In this document: piece after piece, positions 27,282 to 36,132 of the stretch
Layout: each line of letters opens with the position of its first letter
How positions within the stretch are numbered: the stretch's first letter is position 1
DNA from: Pseudomonas massiliensis
GTDB taxonomy: Bacteria; Pseudomonadota; Gammaproteobacteria; Pseudomonadales; Pseudomonadaceae
Assembly: GCF_000826105.1 (NCBI RefSeq)
Contig: NZ_CCYK01000007.1
Span: 1,116,001 to 1,180,000 of the forward strand
Reading direction: 5' to 3'
Length of the DNA: 64,000 nucleotides
Translations under genes and position numbers: made by a program
Notes under the pieces: generated by a model
The model's input: the letters and a program-made list of their open reading frames with translations, nothing else
Told to the model about the DNA's origin: nothing
The model's database searches: none

Positions 27282-27938
27282 TTACAGGCCGAAATTGAAC
27301 GCGATGGAGATGCGTGGACGGCTGCCCTTGAATGGCCGGACGCTGTGCAGCAGCCAGGAGGGAAACATCATCAGGGTTCCGCTGCGGGCGGCTTCCGTGG
27401 TAGCGCAGCCGGCGCTGACGCACTCCTCGATACGCATGCGTAGCTCAGGGCGGTAGGCCGAGGCCACCAGACCACGGGGGTCGAGGAATTCCAGGTCGCC
27501 GCCAATGCTCGGGTCCTGGGCGCGACCGCCGTCGTCCACCCAGTAGACCGCCGACCAGAAGGCCCCGGCATGGCCATGCACGCCATTGCTGTCACCAGCA
27601 CGGTTGATGTTGGCCCAGGCGTTGTAATGCCATTGGAAGGTGGCGTGAACCAGGCCGTTGTCCGCGGTGTGTACCGCCGTAAGGCTGCGCGCCATGTCCT
27701 GGGCGAACTGGAGCAGGGTGGCACCGGCCTCGCCCGACCAATCGGCGAAGTCCGCTTCCGACTGCCAGCCACCCTGGTTGCTGTGCTGCACGCCCCGAGA
27801 CCGGGCTTCCTCCGCGAAAATGGCGGCGCTCAGTTGCTCATTGAGGCGCGCATGCTCCGGCAGCTGGCAACTCACCAAGGGAGTAGGGAACAGCTTACGG
27901 ATTTTCATCAGGCTTTCGTCGAACTGGTGCTCGGTCAT
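27282..27938 (-). CDS. Putative 2OG-Fe(II) oxygenase-like protein (TIGR02466 type)
   Basis: A 218-aa protein with a double-stranded beta-helix pattern. NGVHGHAGAFWSAVYWV and a later segment with TLMMFPSWLLHSVRP provide the histidines expected for iron binding, and SRPRISIAFNF carries the arginine typical for 2-oxoglutarate binding. Family members are usually annotated as putative 2OG-Fe(II) oxygenases with unknown substrates. Start choice is weak: no clear ribosome site is visible, and an internal ATG 10 codons later (MKIRKLF) is also possible. Confidence 0.8.
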   Translation of the reverse strand: MTEHQFDESLMKIRKLFPTPLVSCQLPEHARLNEQLSAAIFAEEARSRGVQHSNQGGWQSEADFADWSGEAGATLLQFAQDMARSLTAVHTADNGLVHATFQWHYNAWANINRAGDSNGVHGHAGAFWSAVYWVDDGGRAQDPSIGGDLEFLDPRGLVASAYRPELRMRIEECVSAGCATTEAARSGTLMMFPSWLLHSVRPFKGSRPRISIAFNFGL

Positions 27939-28089
27939 TCAGAGGCCGCCGAAGGACAAAGGGTGCTTTCATTCTGGTTTCAAAGCCGGCCGGGCGCAAC
28001 CGCGTCGGCGGTTCCCATCCAGCCTGCGAACCCACGGAGGACGACGGTGTCGGTAAACCAGGCGTCATTCATTTTCGAGAGGAGGCTCC

Positions 28090-28926
28090 ATGAGCAAATC
28101 GGTTCCCTACGTCACGCTTAACGACGACAAGATGATGCCGCAACTAGGCCTTGGGGTCTGGAAAGCCAGTGAGGACCAAGCCCGCCAGGCGGTGCGCGAG
28201 GCCTTCGAAGTGGGCTATCGCTCCATCGATACCGCGTCCATCTACGAGAATGAGGGCGGAGTGGGCCTGGGCCTGCAGGATGCCGGCCTGCCGCGTGAGT
28301 CGTACTTCGTGACCACCAAGGTGTGGAATGCCGACCAGGGCTTTGACCAGGCACGGGAGGCGGCCCTGCGCAGTCTGGAACGACTGGGCCTGGATTATGT
28401 GGACCTGTTGCTGATCCATTGGCCGCTGCCCATGGCCGAGCGCTATCTGGACACTTGGAAAGCCCTGATCGCCTTGCGTGACGAAGGCCGCGCGCTGTCC
28501 ATCGGCGTATCCAATTTCAACCCCAGCCACCTGCAGCGTCTGATCGACGAAACCGGAGTCGTTCCGGCGGTCAACCAGGTCGAAGCCCATCCGTATTTCC
28601 AGCGAGCCGACCTGCGTGCCTTCCACCAGGAACATGGAATCCATACCGAAGCTTGGAGCCCCTTGGCCCAGGGCAAGGTCGCCGAAGACCCGCAGTTGCA
28701 GGCCATCGCCGCCAAGTATGGCAAGAGCCCGGCCCAGGTCGCCCTGCGCTGGCATCTGGACAATGGCACCATCGTGATTCCCAAGTCCGTAACGCCTGAA
28801 CGCATCCGCATCAACTTCGAAGTGTTCGACTTCAGCCTCACTGAGGAGGATCGGCAGTCGATCCAGGCACTGGATCGCCAGCAACGCCTGGGCCCGGACC
28901 CGGAAACCTTCGCCATGGGAGCCTGA
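28090..28926 (+). CDS. Aldo/keto reductase (2,5-diketo-D-gluconate reductase-like)
   Basis: A 278-aa NADPH-dependent reductase of the AKR family. The catalytic tetrad is visible as Asp and Tyr in SIDTASIYENE, Lys in VTTKVW and His in LLIHWPLP. The cofactor-binding IPKSVTPERIRIN loop is near the C-terminus. It resembles DkgA/DkgB, which reduce 2,5-diketogluconate and small aldehydes such as methylglyoxal. A strong GAGGAGG site lies just before the ATG. It converges on the CAP-domain gene with only 9 nt between stops. Confidence 0.92.
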   Translation: MSKSVPYVTLNDDKMMPQLGLGVWKASEDQARQAVREAFEVGYRSIDTASIYENEGGVGLGLQDAGLPRESYFVTTKVWNADQGFDQAREAALRSLERLGLDYVDLLLIHWPLPMAERYLDTWKALIALRDEGRALSIGVSNFNPSHLQRLIDETGVVPAVNQVEAHPYFQRADLRAFHQEHGIHTEAWSPLAQGKVAEDPQLQAIAAKYGKSPAQVALRWHLDNGTIVIPKSVTPERIRINFEVFDFSLTEEDRQSIQALDRQQRLGPDPETFAMGA

Positions 28927-28935
28927 GCTCAGGCG

Positions 28936-29790
28936 TCAGAGGGCGCCGAACATGGCCGTCCAGTAAATGCCAGCGTCGCTCTTGGGGGCGGTGGCATAGG
29001 CGGCGCCCATGGCTTGCAGGTGTGGGCTCATCAGGGCCGCGCAGTGACCAGGGCTGGCCAGCCACCCCTCCACCACCTTGGCGCCACTGTCCTGGCCTGC
29101 CGCGATGGTTTCGGCCACCTGGGTGCCGCTGTATCCGGCCAGTTCGGCACGGTCTCCCGGCAGTCGCCCGTCGCGATCAAGATGATCGAAGTAGTTACGG
29201 TTGGCCATGTCCCGGCTATGGGCTTCAGCGACGCTGCCCAGGATGTCGTCCCAGACCAGGGGAGGGCTGGCAGTGAAGGCTTGGCCACCGCATTGGCGAG
29301 CCTGGGCGCGGGCCCGATTGACCGCTTCGAGCAGGTTCTTGCCTTCGGCCTGGGCCGTACCCAGCCTGGCGGTCAGCAATGGGCGCGCCAACAGGATGCG
29401 CCAGTCACGTCCTTGCTGGGTAACGGCCACATCCACGAACTGAGGGTCCAGGATGACCTGGCAATAGGGCACGGCCATGGCAGCCATGGCCGCGGCAGCG
29501 TCCCTGGGGCCGGACAGGCTGATGGCCCGGACGTTGACCATGGGATAGTTCGCCCGCGCCAGCGCTTGGGTCAAATCTCCCGGATCCCCGGCGGCCGCCG
29601 CCAGCCGCGTGTCCGGCGTCAGGGGCGGGAGCGGCAGCGATGCCAGATCGCCGCAGCGTTGCGGTTGACCGCGGTATTCGTTAAGCGCGCTCACCAAGGC
29701 CGGAGCGTCATCCGCCTGGGCCGCGTTCACCATGGCCAAGGCAAGGCATAGGCCAGGTATCCAGGCACTGGTTTCGGTTCGTGTTGTCAC
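28936..29790 (-). CDS. Secreted CAP/SCP-domain (PR-1-like) protein
   Basis: A 284-aa exported protein. The GTG at 29790 is preferred because GAGGAG lies 10 nt upstream and it opens a normal signal peptide (IPGLCLALAMVNAAQA). The C-terminal ~130 residues form the CAP domain: VNRARAQARQCG, DDILGSVAEAHSRDMANRNYFDHLDRDG in two parts, and GWLASPGHCAALMSP. The N-terminal half is unassigned. CAP proteins are extracellular or periplasmic with largely unknown roles in bacteria. The gene is divergent from the GGDEF-EAL gene. Confidence 0.85.
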   Translation of the reverse strand: MTTRTETSAWIPGLCLALAMVNAAQADDAPALVSALNEYRGQPQRCGDLASLPLPPLTPDTRLAAAAGDPGDLTQALARANYPMVNVRAISLSGPRDAAAAMAAMAVPYCQVILDPQFVDVAVTQQGRDWRILLARPLLTARLGTAQAEGKNLLEAVNRARAQARQCGGQAFTASPPLVWDDILGSVAEAHSRDMANRNYFDHLDRDGRLPGDRAELAGYSGTQVAETIAAGQDSGAKVVEGWLASPGHCAALMSPHLQAMGAAYATAPKSDAGIYWTAMFGAL

Positions 29791-29978
29791 GCGAAAAAAT
29801 CTCCTCAGGGCGAAATCATTCAAACTCCAACAGGGCACCCAACCATCCGCCGGTGTGTTCCACCGCGAATATGACCAGCCCGTGCCCCATGGTACAGGGC
29901 GAGGAACTGACCGATGGGTTCAAGGATGTTCCATACGGGTCGATAGCTGAAGATCAAGATCCCACCGACGACTTTCCT

Positions 29979-31553
29979 ATGGCAAACCGCATATCGCGCC
30001 GATCCTTTCGCCTCCATCAGGCCTGGTGGGATTCTATCGTGATCGCTTGCTTGGGTTTGTCAGTGCTTTGGCTCGGCATTCATTTGGATCTTTTCGAAGA
30101 ACTCACCCAATTCAGCGCCCAGCACGAGAGTTGGCAAGCAGATGAACTGTTCCTTGGCTTTGTAGTTATGGGCTGGTGTGGCTTCGCCTTCGGTATTCGT
30201 AGGGTTTACGAACTTCACAAAGAAGTCCGCAGTCGCCAACTCGCTGAAAGAGCCGCAATCGACATGGCTCTCCATGACAGTTTGACTCGGTTGTCCAACC
30301 GGCGAGGCCTGGAGCTGGAGTTCCATTCCCGCAGACTACGCCCCGATGATCCATTCTTCCTGGTGGTCTTTGACTTGGATGGCTTCAAATCCGTCAATGA
30401 TGTTTATGGTCATGCCTTCGGTGACCGGTTGCTCAAGGAGCTGGCGGAGCGTCTACGCAAATCCTTGCCGCAAGGTGATTTTGCATGCCGTTTGGGTGGA
30501 GATGAATTCGCGCTGATCATCCGCTCTGCCAAAACCGCGGAGGCTGCTCGCCTTTTGCTCGATCAACTGGCTTCGCTGATTTCCAGCCCTGCGGTATTTG
30601 GCTCTGTGCGCCTGAGCGCGGCGGGCACCTATGGTGTTGCTCAATACCCTAGAGATGGGGCAGACCTCAGCAGCCTGCTTCGCCGCGCCGACCTGGCGCT
30701 GTATCAAGGCAAGCATGATGGCAAGAATACGATTCGCTTTTTCGATCCCCTGCGCGATTCGCATCTTGAGCAGCAGTCGCAAGTGGCGCAGCTGCTGCGC
30801 GAGGCGCTCGATAATGGCTATCTGAGCCTAGCCTATCAGCCAATCGTTTCCTTGCAGGGGGAGGAGATTATCGGTTTTGAGGCCTTGGCTCGGTTGGATC
30901 ACCCCGTGCATGGACAGATTCCACCCACGTCTTTCATCCGGGCCGCTGAGCGATCCGGGCTGATGCGGGATTTGACCACACTGCTACTGGAGCGGGCCTG
31001 TCGGGAAGCTGCGAGTTGGCCCGACCACCTTTGGCTGGCATTCAACCTCAGCGCCCTGGACCTTCGGGATGAAGGCCTCGTCGAACGGGTGCACACCGCA
31101 CTGCAGCGAAGCGGCTTTCCGGCGAACCGCCTGGAGTTGGAGGTAACCGAAACCGCGGTGGTGAACGACGTAGCCATGGCCAGCAAGCAAATACACGCCT
31201 TGCAAAAGATGGGGATACGCATCGCCATGGACGATTTCGGCACGGGCTACTCAAGCTTGGCACAGTTGAGCCATTTCAATTTCGACAAGCTGAAGATAGA
31301 TCGGACATTCATCGATACGGTGCTTCAGAGCGAAAAGAACGCCCGTATCGTTCGAGCAGTCATTCACCTGAGCGAAGGCTTAGGCTTGCCCGCGCTGGCC
31401 GAAGGAGTGGAGACCCGTGGACAAGCGCAGTGGCTAGGTGAAGCAGGTTGTCCCATGGCGCAGGGCTATCTATTCAGCGAACCGCTCTCAGAGGTTCACC
31501 TCAGAGAGTGGCTAGGGGTCGTTGCCAAATCCAGCCACGAACCCGCGGCTTGA
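29979..31553 (+). CDS. Membrane GGDEF-EAL protein (cyclic di-GMP synthesis/breakdown)
   Basis: A 524-aa protein from the chosen ATG. Two transmembrane helices (about residues 18-36 and 60-80) precede a GGDEF domain with intact RLGGDEFALI and an EAL domain with intact EALARLDHP. The EAL metal and catalytic residues are present: NLSAL, EVTETAVV, AMDDFGTGYSSL, KLKIDRTF and LAEGVET. Both activities are therefore possible. No inhibitory RxxD site is seen before GGDEF. The start is uncertain: ATGs at 29871 and 29889 are in frame and none has a good ribosome site. Confidence 0.88.
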   Translation: MANRISRRSFRLHQAWWDSIVIACLGLSVLWLGIHLDLFEELTQFSAQHESWQADELFLGFVVMGWCGFAFGIRRVYELHKEVRSRQLAERAAIDMALHDSLTRLSNRRGLELEFHSRRLRPDDPFFLVVFDLDGFKSVNDVYGHAFGDRLLKELAERLRKSLPQGDFACRLGGDEFALIIRSAKTAEAARLLLDQLASLISSPAVFGSVRLSAAGTYGVAQYPRDGADLSSLLRRADLALYQGKHDGKNTIRFFDPLRDSHLEQQSQVAQLLREALDNGYLSLAYQPIVSLQGEEIIGFEALARLDHPVHGQIPPTSFIRAAERSGLMRDLTTLLLERACREAASWPDHLWLAFNLSALDLRDEGLVERVHTALQRSGFPANRLELEVTETAVVNDVAMASKQIHALQKMGIRIAMDDFGTGYSSLAQLSHFNFDKLKIDRTFIDTVLQSEKNARIVRAVIHLSEGLGLPALAEGVETRGQAQWLGEAGCPMAQGYLFSEPLSEVHLREWLGVVAKSSHEPAA

Positions 31554-31739
31554 TTGTAAAGCATTCAGTCGATAGCACCGGTATTTACACGGGTTTCCTG
31601 CCTTCGCTTGTCTGCCCCGCGGCAATGAACCTGGGCTTCGGTAGCTGCTACTGGCCGGCTTAGCTTGAACGAACCCGCCGCCCGTGTCTCTATTGTGCAG
31701 CGACCCGCAGGGCCGTTTCTTGCCACAGGAGCAGAGCCA

Positions 31740-32282
31740 ATGATCTCCCAGCCACGCGCTACCGGCGAGCCCTTCAAACGCTTGTTCTTCGCGCTGGATT
31801 GCACTGCCGAGCAGCGCCAGGTCATCGCGCGCTGGCGCAAGACGCTGCCCTTGGGGCAGGGCCGTAAGGTGCCCTCGGAACACTTTCACCTGACCCTGCT
31901 GTTTCTTGGCGAGGTCAGTCTCGAGCGCCTGCCCTCGGTACTCGCGGCCGCTGGTTCCGTGCGTCCCCCTGGCGGCGCTTTGCGGGTGCCGCTGGACCGT
32001 CTCGAGGCCTGGCATCGCTCCGGTGTACTGGTGCTGGCGCCGCAGTCGCCCCCCAAGGCCCTACTCCGCCTGGCGTATGACTTGCAGCAAGCCCTGCTGC
32101 CGCTCGGCCTGCTCAAGGAGAGTCGTGATTACCGGCCTCACCTGACCCTTGCCCGAGACTTTCAAGGCCAGGCCCCCGAAGCCGTGATGCCGCCTGAGCT
32201 GTGGTTGAGCGCCAGCCGGTTCACGCTGTTCGAATCGCATAAAGGCCAATACTCGCCGCTCCGACACTGGTCGCTGACTTGA
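31740..32282 (+). CDS. thpR: RNA 2',3'-cyclic phosphodiesterase
   Basis: A 180-aa LigT/ThpR-like 2H phosphoesterase. The two catalytic HxTL motifs are HLTLLFLGEV and PHLTLARD. Other family segments are KRLFFALDC at the N-terminus and SRFTLFESH near the end. ThpR hydrolyses RNA 2',3'-cyclic phosphate ends and can ligate tRNA halves in vitro (family knowledge). The ATG at 31740 has an AGGAG site 9 nt upstream; a longer frame without such a site was not used. Confidence 0.92.
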   Translation: MISQPRATGEPFKRLFFALDCTAEQRQVIARWRKTLPLGQGRKVPSEHFHLTLLFLGEVSLERLPSVLAAAGSVRPPGGALRVPLDRLEAWHRSGVLVLAPQSPPKALLRLAYDLQQALLPLGLLKESRDYRPHLTLARDFQGQAPEAVMPPELWLSASRFTLFESHKGQYSPLRHWSLT

Positions 32283-32294
32283 GCGTCTGTCTTG

Positions 32295-32340
32295 TAGGTG
32301 ACTACCTAATCCCGTGTAGGAAAGAGGGAAAAGTCACCTA
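32295..32340. promoter_or_regulatory. Inverted repeat upstream of estA, possible operator
   Basis: TAGGTGACT (32295-32303) is an exact reverse complement of AGTCACCTA (32332-32340), 28 nt apart. The left arm also starts an inner palindrome, TAGGT-GACT-ACCTA (32295-32308). It lies 75-120 nt before the estA start, where an activator or repressor would bind. The protein that reads it is not known. Confidence 0.45.
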
Positions 32341-32414
32341 ACTCGGTATTCATGACGTTCCATTAGTACTATCGTCCGATCCTGTAACAATAAAAATACA
32401 AGGACGATACCAGC

Positions 32415-34325
32415 ATGATGAAAAAAACCGCGCTTGCTACCGCCGTTGCGCTTGGCCTTGTTTTGGGTGCCACGCCTGCCTCGGCCAACCCTTCGCCATA
32501 CTCCACCATGATCGTGTTCGGCGACAGCCTCAGCGATGCCGGGCAGTTTCCAGACCTGACCGGCCCATTGGGCGCCAGTACTCGTTTCACCAACCGCACC
32601 GGCCCAAGCTATAAGGATGGCAGCGGAGAAATCTATGGCGCCGTGTCTTCCACTCAATTAGGGACGCGATTGGGCATCGACTCGCTGGCGCTGGGCGCTT
32701 CCACCTCGGCGATAAACCAGGCCGTGGGACTACCGGATGGAAACAACTGGGCCACGGGTGGCTACCGAACCGACCAGATCTACGATTCCATTACCGGTGA
32801 GTCCCGGGTGGAAATCGCTGGCCTGCTCCTGCGCAGCCGCCCAGGCTACCTGGCCAACGGCAACCGGGCCGACCCCAACGCGCTCTACTACCTGAGCGGA
32901 GGCGGCAATGATTTCCTCCAGGGGCAAGTGACCTCGGTGGCCACGGCCAGCGCCGCGGCCGGCCGCCTGGCCAGTAGCGTAGCCGCACTGCAGCAGGCCG
33001 GTGCGCGCTACATCATGGTATGGCTGCTGCCTGACCTGGGACTTACGCCCTACCTCTACGGTACCGCCAACCAGGCTGGGACATCGGCATTGAGCGCGGT
33101 ATTCAACCAGACGCTTGTGTCTCAACTGGCACAGATCGACGCCGAGATAATCCCGCTCAACGTGCCCCTGCTGCTCTCGGAAGTGGTGGCCGAGCCCGGT
33201 CGTTATGGCCTGGCCACGGACCAGAATCTGCTGGGCACCTGTTTCAGCGGCAATGGCTGCACTGAGAATGCGGCCTATGGCCTGAACAGCGGCAACGCCG
33301 ACCCGAGCAAGCTGTTGTTCAACGACAGCGTGCATCCCACCAGCGCTGGGCAGAAGCTGATCGCCGACTACGCCTACTCGCTGCTATCGGCGCCATGGGA
33401 GCTGACATTGCTGCCGGAACTGGCCCACGGCAGCCTGCGTAGCCATCAGGACAGCCTGCGAGCGCAGTGGAACCAACCCTGGCAAGCCGTAGGGCAGTGG
33501 CAGGCCATGCTCGACACCGCTGGGCAATCCCTGGACATGGATGATCACCGCGGCGGCGCCAAGGCCAACGGCCATGGCTTGAACCTGATGGTGGGCGGCA
33601 GTTACCGGCTGAACACGGCCTGGCGGCTGGGATTGGCGGGCGGGTACCAGCGCCAGCGAGTGGAAGCCGGCGCGGCGGATTCCGACTATAGCCTGAGCAG
33701 CTACCTCGGCACGGCGTTCGCGCAATACCGGCAAGGCCGGTTCTGGGCTGACCTGGCCGCGACCGCGGGCAAGCTGGACTATGACCAGCTCAAGCGTACC
33801 TTCGATCTGGGCGTGGGCGAACGCTCGGAAAAAGGCGACAGCCAGGGTGCGCTGTGGGCGCTGAGCGGGCGCCTGGGCTACAACCTGATGGCACCAGCCG
33901 GCCCCTGGCAAGTATCGCCCTTTATCAGCGCCGACTACGCCAGCGTCGAGGTGGATGGGTATTCAGAGAAGAGCACCCGGGCCACGGCCCTGACCGTGGG
34001 CGACCAGCGTCAAGATTCCAGGCGACTTGGCCTTGGCTTGCACCTCAGCCGCCAATTGACGCCTGCCACCGTGGTATTCGGTGAGCTGGCACATGAGCGC
34101 GAGCTGAACGACGACGTCCAGTACCTGGACCTCTCACTGCGCAGCCTGCCGGCCAATGGTTTCAAGCTTCAGGGCTATAGCCCGGCGCGTAACCATGACC
34201 GGGCCAGCCTGGGCTTGCGCCACCAACTGAGGCCCGGCCTGGCGCTGAATGCGGCCTACCAATGGCGAGGAAGCGGTCAGAGCACTCAGCAAGGGGTGAA
34301 CCTGGCGCTGAGCCTGGACTTCTGA
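32415..34325 (+). CDS. estA: GDSL esterase autotransporter EstA
   Basis: A 636-aa type V secreted esterase anchored in the outer membrane. A signal peptide ([15 protein letters not shown]) leads to a GDSL lipase passenger with the nucleophile in [12 protein letters not shown], the GGGNDF block and the Asp/His pair in [11 protein letters not shown]. From about residue 350 the chain becomes a C-terminal autotransporter beta-barrel ending in SLDF. Pseudomonas EstA affects rhamnolipid production, motility and biofilm (family knowledge). An AAGGA site precedes two adjacent ATG codons; an inverted repeat lies further upstream. Confidence 0.94.
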   Translation: MMKKTALATAVALGLVLGATPASANPSPYSTMIVFGDSLSDAGQFPDLTGPLGASTRFTNRTGPSYKDGSGEIYGAVSSTQLGTRLGIDSLALGASTSAINQAVGLPDGNNWATGGYRTDQIYDSITGESRVEIAGLLLRSRPGYLANGNRADPNALYYLSGGGNDFLQGQVTSVATASAAAGRLASSVAALQQAGARYIMVWLLPDLGLTPYLYGTANQAGTSALSAVFNQTLVSQLAQIDAEIIPLNVPLLLSEVVAEPGRYGLATDQNLLGTCFSGNGCTENAAYGLNSGNADPSKLLFNDSVHPTSAGQKLIADYAYSLLSAPWELTLLPELAHGSLRSHQDSLRAQWNQPWQAVGQWQAMLDTAGQSLDMDDHRGGAKANGHGLNLMVGGSYRLNTAWRLGLAGGYQRQRVEAGAADSDYSLSSYLGTAFAQYRQGRFWADLAATAGKLDYDQLKRTFDLGVGERSEKGDSQGALWALSGRLGYNLMAPAGPWQVSPFISADYASVEVDGYSEKSTRATALTVGDQRQDSRRLGLGLHLSRQLTPATVVFGELAHERELNDDVQYLDLSLRSLPANGFKLQGYSPARNHDRASLGLRHQLRPGLALNAAYQWRGSGQSTQQGVNLALSLDF

Positions 34326-34358
34326 CCGCGGCCCCGACCGCCTGAGCAATCGCCGCGC

Positions 34359-36002
34359 TTACAGCTTGAACCGAGCCACCATGCGGTTGAAGGCGGTAGC
34401 CAGGCGGGAAAGGTCCTGACTGGAGGCGTTGGTCTGGTTGGCGCCGGCGGCAGTCTGGCTCGACAGGTCCTGGATGTTGACCAGGTTGCGGTCCACTTCG
34501 CGGGCAACCTGGGCCTGCTCCTCGGCGGCGCTGGCGATTACCAGGTTGCGTTCGTTGATACCGGCGACAGCATGGGTGATGCGTTCCAGGGCCTGGTCGG
34601 CAGCGACAGCCAGGTGCTGGGTGTTCTGGGCCAGAGACTGGCTGTTGCCCATGGCACGTACAGCCTGATCGGCGGTGGCCTGCACGGTGGCGATCATGGT
34701 CTCGATCTCGCCAGTGGAGGTCTGGGTCCGCGCCGCCAGGGCACGCACCTCGTCGGCCACCACGGCGAAGCCGCGGCCTTGCTCGCCCGCCCGGGCCGCT
34801 TCGATGGCGGCATTGAGGGCCAGCAGGTTGGTCTGCTCGGCAATGCCACGGATCACATCCACCACGTTGCCGATGTTGCGTACCTGGTCCGCCAGGGTGT
34901 GCACGGTTTCGGTTGAGCCATTGAGCTCGCGGGCCATGCCGTTGATCGCGTCCACTGCCTGCTGCACCTGGGTACGTCCGGTTTCGGCTTCCTGGCTGGT
35001 GCTGCGTGAGGCTTCAGAGGTGGAAACCGCGTTGCGGGCCACTTCTTCCACAGCGCTGGTCATCTCGGTCACCGCCGTCGCCGCCTGCTGGATTTCGTCA
35101 TTCTGACGGGTCAGCCCACGGGTGCTTTCCTCGGTCACCGCGCTCAGTTCTTCGGCGGCTGACGCCAGTTGCTCGGACGCCTTGGCAATCTCCTCGATGG
35201 TAGTCTTCAGGTTGCTCTGCATGCCGCCCAGGGCCGTCAGCAACTGACCGGTCTCATCGGTGCGGTCGGCCTGGATGGAAACCGTCAGGTCGCCCGCGGC
35301 TACGCGCCGGGCTGATTCCACTGCCAGGGCAATGGGGCGGGCGATGGCGCGGGTGATGATCAGGCCAAGCAGGATGGCGAGCACAAAGGCGAAAACGATC
35401 ACGCCCACCAGCCAGTAGGTAGCATGCTGGGCCGTGGCATCGGCCTGAACAGCAGCCTCTTTGATCTGCCGGGTATTGGAGTCCCGGATCACGGTGATGT
35501 CGTCGAGCACGCGCTTGTAGCTTTCCAGCACGGTGCCGTTAAGGGCCTGCCGAGCCGCTTCGATATTGCCCTGATTAATGACGGTTACAGCCTGATCGAT
35601 AGCATCCTGCAGGGCTCTCCAATCAGCGCGTTCCAGGGCATCGCCAGCAGCGCGTTCATCGTCGGCCAGAGGAGTTTGGCGATAAGCAGTAAAGTCTTTC
35701 CAGGCTTCGTCGCGGTTGGCGTTCATGACACCAAGCAACTCGGCGCGCGCGGCTTCGGGCGCCTTGGCCGCCACCAGCGACAGGTAGCGATAGAGATCGC
35801 GGTTTTGAGCGATGACCGCCGAGCGAACCTTGTTGACGTTGAGGATGGATACCACGTTGTTGGAGAACACGCTATCGAGGCTGTCGCCAACCTGATTGAT
35901 GCCACGACCGCCGATGATACCTACCAGCAAGGTAAGCAGCGCGCACAGCGCGAAGGCGCTGAGCAGCTTGGTGGCAAGCTTGGCGTTATTGATAAAACCC
36001 AT
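34359..36002 (-). CDS. Methyl-accepting chemotaxis protein with four-helix-bundle sensor
   Basis: A 547-aa chemoreceptor. One helix at about residues 13-33, a periplasmic four-helix-bundle domain (4HB_MCP type) to about residue 193, a second helix ([20 protein letters not shown]) and a HAMP segment precede the signalling domain. The kinase-contact tip [20 protein letters not shown] is fully conserved. The ligand is unknown. It converges on estA with 33 nt between stops. Confidence 0.93.
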   Translation of the reverse strand: MGFINNAKLATKLLSAFALCALLTLLVGIIGGRGINQVGDSLDSVFSNNVVSILNVNKVRSAVIAQNRDLYRYLSLVAAKAPEAARAELLGVMNANRDEAWKDFTAYRQTPLADDERAAGDALERADWRALQDAIDQAVTVINQGNIEAARQALNGTVLESYKRVLDDITVIRDSNTRQIKEAAVQADATAQHATYWLVGVIVFAFVLAILLGLIITRAIARPIALAVESARRVAAGDLTVSIQADRTDETGQLLTALGGMQSNLKTTIEEIAKASEQLASAAEELSAVTEESTRGLTRQNDEIQQAATAVTEMTSAVEEVARNAVSTSEASRSTSQEAETGRTQVQQAVDAINGMARELNGSTETVHTLADQVRNIGNVVDVIRGIAEQTNLLALNAAIEAARAGEQGRGFAVVADEVRALAARTQTSTGEIETMIATVQATADQAVRAMGNSQSLAQNTQHLAVAADQALERITHAVAGINERNLVIASAAEEQAQVAREVDRNLVNIQDLSSQTAAGANQTNASSQDLSRLATAFNRMVARFKL

Positions 36003-36132
36003 AGTGATCGAGCCCTTTCCGTAGCCGTCGAAGTTACGTGCGGGCCAGGCCCGCCGGTGGTTCTAAGCATCGGCGATCCCCGGTCAAACTAAAGCGTAGC
36101 GGGCGCTTGGCCGACGCGCGGCGCGCCGGATC

